In this document: positions 1 to 6,872 of the stretch, piece after piece
Layout of the letters: the number at the start of each line of letters is the position of its first letter
How positions within the stretch are numbered: position 1 is the stretch's first letter
Origin: an uncultured Streptococcus sp.
GTDB lineage: Bacteria; Bacillota; Bacilli; Lactobacillales; Streptococcaceae
DNA: 16,532 nt
Assembly: GCA_934196125.1 (NCBI GenBank)
Contig: CAKPVT010000033.1
Coordinates: forward strand, 1-16,532
Direction of reading: 5' to 3'
Notes under the pieces: generated by a model
What the model was told of the DNA's origin: nothing
Databases searched by the model: none
What the model saw: only the letters and a program-made list of their open reading frames with translations
Position numbers and translations under genes: made by a program

Positions 1-21
1 ACTACTTTACCATAAAGAAAA

Positions 22-62
22 AGTAGTGAGTACTTTCTCCCGTCGGAGATTTCCTCACTACT
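22..62 (-). terminator. Long hairpin, T-rich on the minus-strand side
   Basis: A 9-bp perfect inverted repeat (AGTAGTGAG at 22-30, CTCACTACT at 54-62) encloses a second 5-bp hairpin (TCTCC 36-40, GGAGA 45-49, loop CGTC). Read on the minus strand the outer stem is followed by a T-rich run (TTTTTCTTT, about 22 down to 14), the form of an intrinsic terminator. Read on the plus strand it is followed by AATCTTAG, a poor U-tract. It may end a minus-strand transcript, or be 3' UTR structure of a plus-strand gene lying left of the window (in streptococci I would expect rpmA there, by recall only). Confidence 0.4.
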
Positions 63-183
63 AATCTTAGTATGTTTGTTTGCCTGCCCCCTTGGAAGAG
101 AGCCTTGCGTTGCCAAATTTTGAAACTGGCCTAAAAGGCTATTAGAAGTTTGTTAACCATTTTGCAAAAAGAATTAGGAAAAC

Positions 184-204
184 AGGCAACAGCCTAGTTT
201 TTTT
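184..204 (+). terminator. Short hairpin with T-run before the LysR gene
   Basis: AGGC (184-187), loop AACA, GCCT (192-195), then AG and seven T residues (198-204). The stem is only 4 bp, so this is a weak intrinsic terminator at best. It would close the transcript entering from the left just before the promoter of the LysR gene, whose -10 element begins directly after the T-run. Confidence 0.35.
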
Positions 205-212
205 GTTATAAT
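204..212 (+). promoter_or_regulatory. Extended -10 promoter for the LysR-lspA-rluD genes
   Basis: TG-T-TATAAT, a perfect extended -10 element, with TATAAT at 207-212. No good -35 hexamer lies 16-18 bp upstream, as is common for extended -10 promoters. Transcription would start near 219, giving a leader of about 27 nt before the ATG at 246. Confidence 0.55.
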
Positions 213-245
213 AAAGTTGATTGATTTTTAGAAAGAATGATTTAA

Positions 246-1163
246 ATGAACATACAACAATTGCGTTATGTCGTGGCGATTGCCAATAGTGGTACATTTC
301 GTGAGGCGGCTTCTAAACTTTTTGTAAGCCAACCCAGTTTATCCGTAGCAATTAGAGATTTGGAAGGCGAACTTGGCTTTCAAATCTTTACCCGAACAAC
401 AACTGGAGCGGTTTTGACAAGTCATGGGATGACTTTTTATGAGAAAGCTCTTGAGGTTGTGAAAAGTTTTGATTCCTTTGAAAAACAGTTTTCACAAGCA
501 ATAGCGGATTCAGATGAATTTTCAATTGCCAGTCAGCACTACGATTTTTTGCCACCGCTAATTACTGCTTTTTCACAAGCTCATCCAGAACATAAAGATT
601 TTCGTATTTTTGAATCAACGACGATTCAAATTTTAGATGAAATTGCTCAAGGCAATAGTGAGATAGGGATTATCTATTTAAATAATCAAAATCGTAAAGG
701 GCTTTTACAGCGTATGGAAAAGCTTGGTTTGGAATTTGTTGAGCTAATTCCATTTCAAACCCATATTTATCTTGCTAAAGAGCATCCTTTAGCGAAAAAA
801 GATAGCTTGGTTATGGGTGATTTGTTGGGATTTCCGACTGTGCGATTTACCCAAGAAAAAGATGAGTACCTTTACTATTCTGAAAATTTTGTGGATACAA
901 CGGATAGTTCTCGTATCTTCAATGTTACTGACCGTGCTACTTTGAATGGTATTTTGGAAAGAACAGATGCCTATGCAACAGGCTCTGGTTTCTTAGATAG
1001 TCGTAGCGTAAACGGAATTACTGTCATTCCACTTGAAGATGATTTGGATAATAAAATGGTTTACATCAAACGCCGTGATAAGAATTTATCAGCTTGTGCG
1101 CTTAAATTTATCGCTGTTATGAAGGATTATTTTGCTAAATTTAGCCCAAGGGTGACTAAATGA
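246..1163 (+). CDS. LysR-family transcriptional regulator (CpsY/MtaR-like)
   Basis: A 305-residue protein of normal LysR length. The N-terminal winged helix-turn-helix spans about residues 1-60, including the typical run GTFREAASKLFVSQPSLS followed by AIRDLE.ELG. The rest is a two-lobed effector-binding domain (about 90-300) in which I see the conserved blocks SQHYDF and NVTDRATLNG. These resemble the streptococcal CpsY/MtaR group linked to methionine transport and host adaptation; that assignment is from recall, so no symbol is given. The start ATG has only a weak ribosome binding site (AGAAAGA). The stop TGA overlaps the lspA ATG (ATGA), so the two genes are probably translationally coupled. 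The ligand and targets cannot be read from the sequence. Confidence 0.9.
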   Translation: MNIQQLRYVVAIANSGTFREAASKLFVSQPSLSVAIRDLEGELGFQIFTRTTTGAVLTSHGMTFYEKALEVVKSFDSFEKQFSQAIADSDEFSIASQHYDFLPPLITAFSQAHPEHKDFRIFESTTIQILDEIAQGNSEIGIIYLNNQNRKGLLQRMEKLGLEFVELIPFQTHIYLAKEHPLAKKDSLVMGDLLGFPTVRFTQEKDEYLYYSENFVDTTDSSRIFNVTDRATLNGILERTDAYATGSGFLDSRSVNGITVIPLEDDLDNKMVYIKRRDKNLSACALKFIAVMKDYFAKFSPRVTK

Positions 1164-1633
1164 AGATATTAAGAAAAGTTTATTTTCCGCTTGCTGCTGT
1201 GGTTTTGATTGTTTTAGACCAGTTAAGTAAGTTATGGATTGTTAATCACATCACTTTGGACACCATTCAAGAGTGTTTGCCAGGTATTTTTAGCTTAACT
1301 TACTTGCGTAATTATGGTGCTGCTTTTTCGATTTTACAAAATCAACAATGGCTATTTGCGGTTATTACGTTTGCGGTCGTTGGTGCTGCTTGCTATTATT
1401 TTGTTAAAAATATCAATGGTCAGTTTTGGTTTTTACTTGGTTTAATCCTCATTATCTCAGGCGGTTTAGGAAATTTTATTGACCGTGTGCGCCTTGGTTA
1501 TGTTGTTGATATGATTCATTTAGATTTTATGAATTTTGCGGTGTTTAACATGGCGGATTCTTATTTAACAGTTGGGGTTGTGATACTATTCATTTCCCTT
1601 TGGAAAGAGGAGGAGAATGGAGTTAATCATTAA
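1160..1633 (+). CDS. lspA: Lipoprotein signal peptidase (signal peptidase II)
   Basis: A 157-residue integral membrane aspartyl protease that cleaves the signal peptide of prolipoproteins ahead of the lipid-modified cysteine, after Lgt has acted. The family motifs are all present: LDQLSK with D20, NYGAAFS at 51-57, GNFIDR at 104-109, VVD with catalytic D117, and FNMADS with catalytic D133. Four hydrophobic segments are visible (about 9-28, 63-82, 89-104, 134-148). Length is typical. The start overlaps the LysR stop by 4 bases, and the 3' end runs 17 bases into rluD, so the three genes are expressed as one unit. The short charged tail EEENGVNH lies within the overlap. Confidence 0.97.
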   Translation: MKILRKVYFPLAAVVLIVLDQLSKLWIVNHITLDTIQECLPGIFSLTYLRNYGAAFSILQNQQWLFAVITFAVVGAACYYFVKNINGQFWFLLGLILIISGGLGNFIDRVRLGYVVDMIHLDFMNFAVFNMADSYLTVGVVILFISLWKEEENGVNH

Positions 1634-2513
1634 GGAAGCTGGTGTGCGTTTGGACAAGGCGCTAGCAGATTTGACAGAATTGTCACGTAGCCAAGCTAAC
1701 GATGAAATCAAAAAAGAAACAGTTTTGGTCAATGGCAAAGCTGTTAAAGCGAAATATGCTGTCAAAGTTGGTGATGTTGTCACTTACGAAGTGCCAAAAG
1801 AAGAAGTGCTAGAATATACAGCAGAAAATATTCCACTTGATATTATTTACGAAGATGATGACGTTGCTGTGGTCAATAAACCACAAGGAATGGTGGTTCA
1901 TCCGTCAGTTGGTCATACGTCTGGAACATTAGTGAATGCCTTGATGTACCACATTAAAGATTTATCTTCGATTAACGGTGTGATTCGACCAGGAATTGTG
2001 CATCGTATTGATAAAGACACTTCAGGTTTGTTGATGATTGCTAAAAATGATAAAGCTCACAACGCACTTGCAGCAGAATTGAAAGATAAAAAATCACTTC
2101 GTAAATACGTTGCAATTGTTCATGGTAATATTCCAAATGACCGTGGTGTCATTGAAGCGCCAATTGGACGTTCAGAAAAAGACCGTAAAAAACAGGCTGT
2201 GACAGCAAAAGGCAAATCCGCTGTAACTCACTTTAAGGTTTTGGAACGTTTTGGAAATTATACGTTGGTTGAGTTGACTTTGGAAACAGGGCGTACACAC
2301 CAAATACGTGTGCATATGGCGTACATTGGTCATCCTGTTGCTGGTGATCCGCTTTATGGATCACGTAAGACATTAAAAGGCGATGGTCAGTTTTTACATG
2401 CACATACACTTGGTTTTACTCATCCAACAACGGGAGAAACATTGACTTTCACGGCAGAAGCACCAGCTATTTTTAAAGAAACATTGGAAAATCTAAGAAA
2501 TGGCAAAGCTTAA
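1617..2513 (+). CDS. rluD: 23S rRNA pseudouridine synthase, RluD/YlyB family
   Basis: A 298-residue enzyme that isomerises specific uridines in large-subunit rRNA to pseudouridine. An S4 RNA-binding domain occupies about residues 10-60 (RLDKALADL...SRSQ...VLVNGK). The RluA-type catalytic domain follows, with the signature GIVHRIDKDTSGLLM in which D132 is the catalytic aspartate, and the conserved GRTHQIRVH at 225-233. A strong ribosome binding site (AGGAGG) lies at 1609-1614, inside lspA. Which uridines are modified is inferred from the family; the RluD label is safer than RluC or RluA because of the S4 domain and the operon position after lspA. A terminator follows directly. Confidence 0.93.
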   Translation: MELIIKEAGVRLDKALADLTELSRSQANDEIKKETVLVNGKAVKAKYAVKVGDVVTYEVPKEEVLEYTAENIPLDIIYEDDDVAVVNKPQGMVVHPSVGHTSGTLVNALMYHIKDLSSINGVIRPGIVHRIDKDTSGLLMIAKNDKAHNALAAELKDKKSLRKYVAIVHGNIPNDRGVIEAPIGRSEKDRKKQAVTAKGKSAVTHFKVLERFGNYTLVELTLETGRTHQIRVHMAYIGHPVAGDPLYGSRKTLKGDGQFLHAHTLGFTHPTTGETLTFTAEAPAIFKETLENLRNGKA

Positions 2514-2515
2514 TG

Positions 2516-2552
2516 AAAAAGCAGAGTTTGAGTAACCAGATTCTGCTTTTTT
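2516..2552 (+). terminator. Intrinsic terminator after rluD
   Basis: AAGCAGA (2519-2525) pairs with TCTGCTT (2542-2548). The A-run before the stem (2516-2519) and the T-run after it (2547-2552) extend the pairing and make it usable in both directions. It ends the LysR-lspA-rluD unit before the pyrimidine operon promoter. Confidence 0.8.
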
Positions 2553-2586
2553 GCTATAAAGTTGGTAAAAGATAATCGTAAATCTC

Positions 2587-2615
2587 TTGTCAAATAATCA
2601 TAGTTTTGGTATCAT
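2587..2615 (+). promoter_or_regulatory. Promoter of the pyrimidine operon
   Basis: TTGTCA (2587-2592), a 17-bp spacer, and TATCAT (2610-2615) preceded by TGG, an extended -10. Transcription would start near 2622, giving a leader of about 145 nt before pyrR that holds the complete attenuator described in the next entries. Confidence 0.8.
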
Positions 2616-2632
2616 ATAGAGAGTAAATATTA

Positions 2633-2665
2633 TCCTTTAATACTGTCCCGTGAGGCAGGCAAGGA
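2633..2665 (+). promoter_or_regulatory. PyrR-binding anti-antiterminator hairpin (site 1)
   Basis: Upper stem CTGTC (2643-2647) / GGCAG (2654-2658) with hexaloop CCGTGA (2648-2653). Lower stem TCCTT (2633-2637) / AAGGA (2661-2665). An internal bulge of five bases on the 5' side and two on the 3' side separates them. The CNGNGA hexaloop and the bulge are the published hallmarks of PyrR binding loops in Bacillus-type pyr operons. Binding of PyrR with UMP would hold this form, keep the antiterminator from folding, and so favour termination. Confidence 0.85.
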
Positions 2666-2726
2666 GAGAACGGTAAAAGAAGTGTGCAACTGGCATAGTT
2701 GTACCTATATTTTGTGGAATCTCCTT
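2661..2726 (+). promoter_or_regulatory. pyr antiterminator
   Basis: AAGGAGA (2661-2667) is exactly complementary to TCTCCTT (2720-2726). This pairing uses the 3' arm of the PyrR site and the 5' arm of the terminator, so the three structures exclude each other. A 7-bp hairpin (GTGCAAC 2684-2690 / GTTGTAC 2698-2704, one G-U pair) sits inside and would bring the two arms together. Confidence 0.75.
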
Positions 2727-2745
2727 GGTAACGAGGAGATTTTTT
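2718..2745 (+). terminator. Attenuator terminator in the pyrR leader
   Basis: AATCTCCT (2718-2725), loop of eight, AGGAGATT (2734-2741), then T-run to 2745. It is the default stop when pyrimidines are plentiful and PyrR holds site 1. It ends 22 bases before the pyrR ATG. Confidence 0.88.
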
Positions 2746-2767
2746 GTATATTAGAGAGGTTTGTTTT

Positions 2768-3289
2768 ATGAAAACAAAAGAAATTGTTGATGACGTAACA
2801 ATGAAACGTGCGATTACACGTATCACCTATGAGATTATCGAGCGTAATAAAAATCTTGATAATATTATTCTCGCAGGAATTAAGACACGCGGTGTTTTTA
2901 TCGCTCGCCGCATTCAAGATCGCTTGAAACAATTGGAAGGAATTGATATTCCAATTGGCGAACTCGATACCAAACCTTTCCGTGATGATATGAAAGTCGA
3001 AGAAGATACAACTGATATGCCAGTTGATATTACTGGAAAAGATGTGATTTTGGTTGATGATGTTCTTTATACAGGACGTACAATCCGTGCAGCAATTGAT
3101 AACTTGGTAAGTCTTGGACGTCCAGCGCGTGTCAGTCTTGCTGTACTTGTTGACCGTGGTCACCGTGAACTCCCAATTCGTGCTGATTATGTTGGTAAAA
3201 ACATTCCAACAAGTGCTGTGGAAGAAATTATTGTTGAAGTGATTGAAGTAGATGGAAAAGATTGCGTCAGCATTGTTGATCCAAGCTAA
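2768..3289 (+). CDS. pyrR: PyrR, pyrimidine operon attenuator protein / uracil phosphoribosyltransferase
   Basis: A 173-residue RNA-binding regulator that senses UMP and binds hairpins such as those at 2633-2665; members of the family also convert uracil and PRPP to UMP. The PRPP loop VILVDDVLYTGRT is at 93-105. The other conserved blocks are GIKTRGV (38-44), LDTKPFRDD (66-74) and VDRGHRELPIRADYVGKNIPTS (128-149). I place the start at the ATG at 2768 because it follows AGAGAGG (2753-2759) at a good distance and gives the usual MKTKEIVDD N-terminus. An upstream TTG in frame lies in the terminator T-run and is not credible. It is the first gene of the operon it controls, and 31 bases separate it from the permease gene. 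Confidence 0.97.
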   Translation: MKTKEIVDDVTMKRAITRITYEIIERNKNLDNIILAGIKTRGVFIARRIQDRLKQLEGIDIPIGELDTKPFRDDMKVEEDTTDMPVDITGKDVILVDDVLYTGRTIRAAIDNLVSLGRPARVSLAVLVDRGHRELPIRADYVGKNIPTSAVEEIIVEVIEVDGKDCVSIVDPS

Positions 3290-3320
3290 GCAGTTATAGA
3301 ATTGAGGAGGAAGATAAAAA

Positions 3321-4583
3321 GTGGAAAACGTAAAATATGATGTGCACGATATGCCGAAACTAGGGATGTTGTTTGGACTATCATTCCAACATTTATTTGC
3401 CATGTTTGGCTCAACGGTTTTGGTTCCAATTCTAGTTGGTATTGATCCAGCAATCGCCCTTTTCTCAAGTGGTTTGGGAACATTGGCACATTTGACAGTA
3501 ACCAAATATAAAATCCCAGCTTACATGGGGTCAAGTTTTGCTTACATTGCAACCATGCAAATGCTAATGAAAACCGATGGTATTGCGGCAGTAGCACAAG
3601 GGGCAATCGCAGGTGGTCTAGTTTACTTAATCGTTGCCTTGATTGTCAAATTTGCTGGAAATGCTTGGATTGATAAAGTTCTTCCTCCAATCGTGGTTGC
3701 TCCAATCATTATTGTTATCGGACTTAGTCTTGCAACAACAGCTGTTGATGATGTCATGTTGAAAAATGGCGAATATAATTTCACATACCTGTTGATTGGT
3801 ATGGTAACGCTCCTTGCTGTTATTCTATTTAATATGTATGGCAAGAAAATTATTGGTGTTATCCCAATCCTTCTTGGTTTGATTGTTGGTTATATTTTCG
3901 CTTTGATTGTTGGCGCAGTAACAGGTCAAACAATTGTTGACTTATCAGATGTTGCTAAATCAGCTTGGTTCCAAGTTCCAAGTTTTGATATTCTTTTCGT
4001 GGATTATCACTTCAAACTTTATCCAAGTGCTATTTTGACAATGGCACCAATTGCTTTTGTTACTATGACTGAACATTTTGGTCACGTTATGGTGCTTAAT
4101 AGTTTGACAGGACGTGACTTCTTTAAAGACCCAGGGCTTGACCGTACTCTTACAGGTGACGGTATTGCACAAATTGTCGCTGGTTTCTTTGGTGCTCCAC
4201 CAGTAACATCTTACGGTGAAAACATTGGTGTTATGGCACTTAATAAGATTTACTCAGTTTATGTTATTGCTGGGGCAGCTGTGATTGCAGTAGTGATGAG
4301 CTTTATCGGAAAAATTTCAGCATTGCTTTCTTCAATCCCTACGCCAGTTATCGGTGGAATTTCAATCGCTCTCTTTGGTGTTATCGCCTCAAGTGGTCTT
4401 AAAATCTTAGTTGAAAATAAAATTGATTTTGATAATAAGAAAAATCTTTTGATTACAAGTGTTATCTTGGTATCTGGTATTGGTGGCTTAACATTGCAAG
4501 TTGCTGGTTTACAAATTACAGGTGTCGCATTTTCAACACTTTTAGGTATCATTTTGTATCAAATTCTTCCAGAAAAGGATTAA
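3321..4583 (+). CDS. pyrP: Uracil permease (NCS2 family)
   Basis: A 420-residue membrane protein of the UraA/PyrP branch of the nucleobase-cation symporter-2 family, which imports uracil with protons. It contains about 12-14 hydrophobic segments. By alignment to E. coli UraA from memory, E251 and H255 in TEHFGH and E300 in SYGENIG match the uracil/proton-binding residues Glu241, His245 and Glu290. The start is GTG at 3321, preceded by a strong GAGGAGG site (3304-3310). It lies between pyrR and pyrB, as in other Firmicute pyr operons, and only four bases before pyrB. The name uraA would serve equally well. Unlike B. subtilis, I see no PyrR hairpin before this gene or before pyrB. Confidence 0.95.
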   Translation: MENVKYDVHDMPKLGMLFGLSFQHLFAMFGSTVLVPILVGIDPAIALFSSGLGTLAHLTVTKYKIPAYMGSSFAYIATMQMLMKTDGIAAVAQGAIAGGLVYLIVALIVKFAGNAWIDKVLPPIVVAPIIIVIGLSLATTAVDDVMLKNGEYNFTYLLIGMVTLLAVILFNMYGKKIIGVIPILLGLIVGYIFALIVGAVTGQTIVDLSDVAKSAWFQVPSFDILFVDYHFKLYPSAILTMAPIAFVTMTEHFGHVMVLNSLTGRDFFKDPGLDRTLTGDGIAQIVAGFFGAPPVTSYGENIGVMALNKIYSVYVIAGAAVIAVVMSFIGKISALLSSIPTPVIGGISIALFGVIASSGLKILVENKIDFDNKKNLLITSVILVSGIGGLTLQVAGLQITGVAFSTLLGIILYQILPEKD

Positions 4584-4587
4584 GAAA

Positions 4588-5514
4588 ATGGCAGTTACAG
4601 ATGGCATTGTTTCACTAAAACATTTAGTGACTATGGAAACATTATCAAACGAAGAAGTGCTTAGCTTGATTAGACGTGGTATGGCGTTTAAAACAAATAA
4701 AGCAGACTTTAGTTTAGATAGGCAGTATTTTGCAGCAAATCTTTTCTTTGAACCGTCAACGCGTACGCATAAGTCTTTTGAAGTTGCTGAAAGGAAACTT
4801 GGATTGGATGTCATTGAATTTGACGCTAAAACAAGTTCAGTGAACAAAGGTGAGACTTTGTATGATACTATTTTGACGATGAGTTCTTTGGGAATTGACA
4901 TTTGTGTGATTCGCCATTCAATGGAAGATTACTACAAAGAATTAATTGATAGTCGAACAATTCAAACAGCAATTGTGAATGGTGGTGACGGTTCAGGTCA
5001 ACATCCAAGCCAATGTTTGTTGGATTTAATGACGATTTATGAAGAGTTTGGTGGCTTTGAAAATCTAAAAGTAGCTATCGTTGGTGATATTACACACTCA
5101 CGTGTGGCAAAATCAAACATGCAAATTCTAAAACGTCTCGGAGCAGAATTATATTTTGCTGGTCCAGAACAATGGTATTCAAGTGAATTTGATGTTTATG
5201 GAAAATACGTTGCAATCGATGATATTGTTGATAAGGTGGATGTCATGATGATGCTTCGTGTTCAACATGAACGCCATGATAGCGAGCGTGGTTTTTCAAA
5301 AGAAACCTATCATAAGGCATATGGTTTAACCGTTGAACGTTATGAAAAAATGAAAACTTCTGCGATTATCATGCACCCTGCACCAGTCAATCGTGATGTG
5401 GAAATTGCAGATCAATTGGTAGAAGCGCCTAAATCACGAATTGCAACACAAATGCAAAATGGTGTTTTTGTACGAATGGCAATTCTAGAAGCTGTGCTGA
5501 ACGGCAAAGCTTAA
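4588..5514 (+). CDS. pyrB: Aspartate carbamoyltransferase, catalytic chain
   Basis: A 308-residue enzyme joining carbamoyl phosphate and aspartate to carbamoyl-aspartate, the committed step of pyrimidine synthesis. The carbamoyl-phosphate-binding motif FFEPSTRTHKSFE is at 53-65. K87 in SVNKGE, the HPSQ block at 139-142, R224 in MMLRVQHER and HPAPVNRD at 263-270 are all in place. Length is standard. The AAGGA binding site (4575-4579) is inside the end of the permease gene, and the gap is four bases, so the two are coupled. No regulatory chain gene (pyrI) is present, as expected for Gram-positive bacteria. Confidence 0.97.
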   Translation: MAVTDGIVSLKHLVTMETLSNEEVLSLIRRGMAFKTNKADFSLDRQYFAANLFFEPSTRTHKSFEVAERKLGLDVIEFDAKTSSVNKGETLYDTILTMSSLGIDICVIRHSMEDYYKELIDSRTIQTAIVNGGDGSGQHPSQCLLDLMTIYEEFGGFENLKVAIVGDITHSRVAKSNMQILKRLGAELYFAGPEQWYSSEFDVYGKYVAIDDIVDKVDVMMMLRVQHERHDSERGFSKETYHKAYGLTVERYEKMKTSAIIMHPAPVNRDVEIADQLVEAPKSRIATQMQNGVFVRMAILEAVLNGKA

Positions 5515-5552
5515 TGAATAACTTACTTTAGTTTGAAGTGTCTGCTAATAAA

Positions 5553-5586
5553 CGTTAAAGTGCTCCCGTGAGAGCAAACGAGAGGA
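5553..5586 (+). promoter_or_regulatory. PyrR-like hairpin (site 2) against the carA ribosome binding site
   Basis: Upper stem TGCTC (5561-5565) / GAGCA (5572-5576) with hexaloop CCGTGA (5566-5571). Lower stem CGTT (5553-5556) / AACG (5577-5580), with a four-base 5' bulge. The loop is identical to that of site 1 in the pyrR leader. The carA Shine-Dalgarno sequence AGAGGA (5581-5586) begins at the very next base. No terminator hairpin or T-run follows, so bound PyrR would more likely block ribosome entry than stop transcription. This mode of action is inference. Confidence 0.75.
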
Positions 5587-5592
5587 ATAAAA

Positions 5593-6681
5593 ATGGCAAA
5601 AAGACTTTTAATTTTAGAAGATAGAACAATTTTTGAAGGAAAAGCTTTTGGAGCTGACCTTGATGTAACAGGTGAGATTGTTTTTAACACTGGTATGACA
5701 GGTTATCAAGAATCCATTACAGACCAATCTTATAACGGTCAAATCTTGACTTTTACTTACCCATTGGTTGGTAATTACGGTATTAATCGAGATGACTATG
5801 AATCAATCACACCAACTTGTAAAGGCGTCGTCGTTTCTGAAAATGCACGTCGTGCGAACAACTGGCGTAATCAAATGACTTTAGACGAGTTTTTGAAAGC
5901 TAAAAATATTCCAGGGATTTCAGGAATTGATACACGTGCTTTGACAAAAATTATCCGTAAACACGGAACAATGAAAGCAACACTTGCTAGTGACGGTGAT
6001 TCTATTGAACATTTGCAAGTGCAATTACAAGCAACAGTTTTACCAACAAATAACATCGAACAAGTTTCAACAAAAACGGCTTACCCAGCACCAGGTGTTG
6101 GTAAAAATATCGTCTTGGTTGATTTTGGATTGAAACATTCTATCCTACGTGAATTTTCAAAACGTGATTGCAATATAACCGTTGTTCCTTACAATATTAC
6201 GGCTGAAGAAATTCTTCACTTGAATCCTGACGGCGTCATGTTATCAAATGGTCCAGGTAACCCAGAAGATGTTCCAGAAGCTCTTGACATGATTCGTGGT
6301 GTTCAAGGCAAAATTCCAATCTTCGGTATCTGTATGGGACATCAATTGTTCAGCTTGGCTAATGGTGCGACAACTTACAAAATGAAATTTGGTCACCGTG
6401 GATTTAACCACGCTGTTCGTGAAATTGCAACGGGACGTATTGATTTTACAAGTCAGAACCATGGTTATGCCGTTGACCGTGACACTCTTCCTGATTGTCT
6501 GATGGTGACGCATGAAGAAATCAACGATAAATCTGTTGAAGGTGTTCGTCACCGTGATTTCCCAGCCTTTTCAGTGCAATTCCACCCAGATGCTGCGCCA
6601 GGTCCACATGATGCAAGTTATCTTTTTGATGACTTCCTTGAATTGATTGACGCTTTTCAAGCTGAAAAAGCTCGTAACTAA
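5593..6681 (+). CDS. carA: Carbamoyl-phosphate synthase small (glutaminase) subunit
   Basis: A 362-residue subunit that hydrolyses glutamine and passes ammonia to CarB. The N-terminal CPSase small-chain domain covers about 1-150, with FNTGMTGYQE, DQSY and the block GISGIDTRALT. The class I glutamine amidotransferase domain follows, with SNGPGNPED (218-226), the nucleophile C247 in GICMGHQL, and the catalytic H331 in QFHPDAAPGPHD. The usual third residue of the triad is Glu (HPE); here it is D333. I believe this is normal for streptococci, so it is not a defect. The start follows AGAGGA at a 6-base spacing and is preceded by PyrR-like hairpin 2. The stop TAA shares its last base with hairpin 3. 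Confidence 0.96.
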   Translation: MAKRLLILEDRTIFEGKAFGADLDVTGEIVFNTGMTGYQESITDQSYNGQILTFTYPLVGNYGINRDDYESITPTCKGVVVSENARRANNWRNQMTLDEFLKAKNIPGISGIDTRALTKIIRKHGTMKATLASDGDSIEHLQVQLQATVLPTNNIEQVSTKTAYPAPGVGKNIVLVDFGLKHSILREFSKRDCNITVVPYNITAEEILHLNPDGVMLSNGPGNPEDVPEALDMIRGVQGKIPIFGICMGHQLFSLANGATTYKMKFGHRGFNHAVREIATGRIDFTSQNHGYAVDRDTLPDCLMVTHEEINDKSVEGVRHRDFPAFSVQFHPDAAPGPHDASYLFDDFLELIDAFQAEKARN

Positions 6682-6722
6682 TATTTAAATCTAATCCGTG
6701 AGTTAGATAATATAGAAAGGAG
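6681..6722 (+). promoter_or_regulatory. PyrR-like hairpin (site 3) and stranded ribosome binding site before carB
   Basis: Upper stem ATCTAAT (6689-6695) / GTTAGAT (6702-6708), one G-U pair, with hexaloop CCGTGA (6696-6701). Lower stem ATATT (6681-6685) / AATAT (6709-6713), with a three-base 5' bulge. An AAAGGAG ribosome binding site follows at 6716-6722, the same layout as in front of carA. No usable start codon lies at the right distance after it (the bases there read AAGATACATCG), and the carB ATG is at 6850. No terminator is seen. Confidence 0.72.
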
Positions 6723-6803
6723 AAGATACATCGTTCAGATTGGCTAATGAGTTGATTTGAACAAGTCATACAAGATAGGCCAAAAGATAATCTTTAGAGA
6801 TAG

Positions 6804-6872
6804 ATGTTATCGTGGTTTTTATTACTTGTCTGGCTTTGTATCATAGATTATGCCAAAACGTACAGATATTAA
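6804..6872 (+). CDS. Possible 22-codon hydrophobic leader ORF overlapping the carB start
   Basis: An ATG at 6804 opens a 22-residue frame whose first half is strongly hydrophobic (MLSWFLLLVWLCII) and whose tail is polar (DYAKTYRY). It ends at TAA 6870-6872, twenty bases inside carB and in a different frame. A weak binding site, TAGAGATAG, directly precedes it. Since the carB ATG at 6850 has no binding site of its own, translation of this frame followed by re-initiation would explain how carB is read. It is too short to trust on sequence alone and may be chance; no family is recognised. Confidence 0.3.
   Translation: MLSWFLLLVWLCIIDYAKTYRY

Noticed and set aside
2744..2767. TTG start adding eight residues to PyrR
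   Set aside because: It lies in the terminator T-run with no binding site; the ATG at 2768 has both a binding site and the conserved N-terminus.
2705..3505. A 266-codon minus-strand open frame opposite pyrR and the start of the permease gene
   Set aside because: It is opposite a certain gene, has no recognisable domain and is rich in Asn, Cys and Phe as expected from the complement of biased codons.
6586..6600. Asp in place of the usual triad Glu in CarA as an inactivating change
   Set aside because: HPDAAPGP is, as I recall, the normal form in streptococcal CarA, and the rest of the active site is intact.
6784..6792. AT-rich near-palindrome in the carB leader as a regulator site
   Set aside because: Short AT-rich palindromes are common by chance here and it has no second copy.
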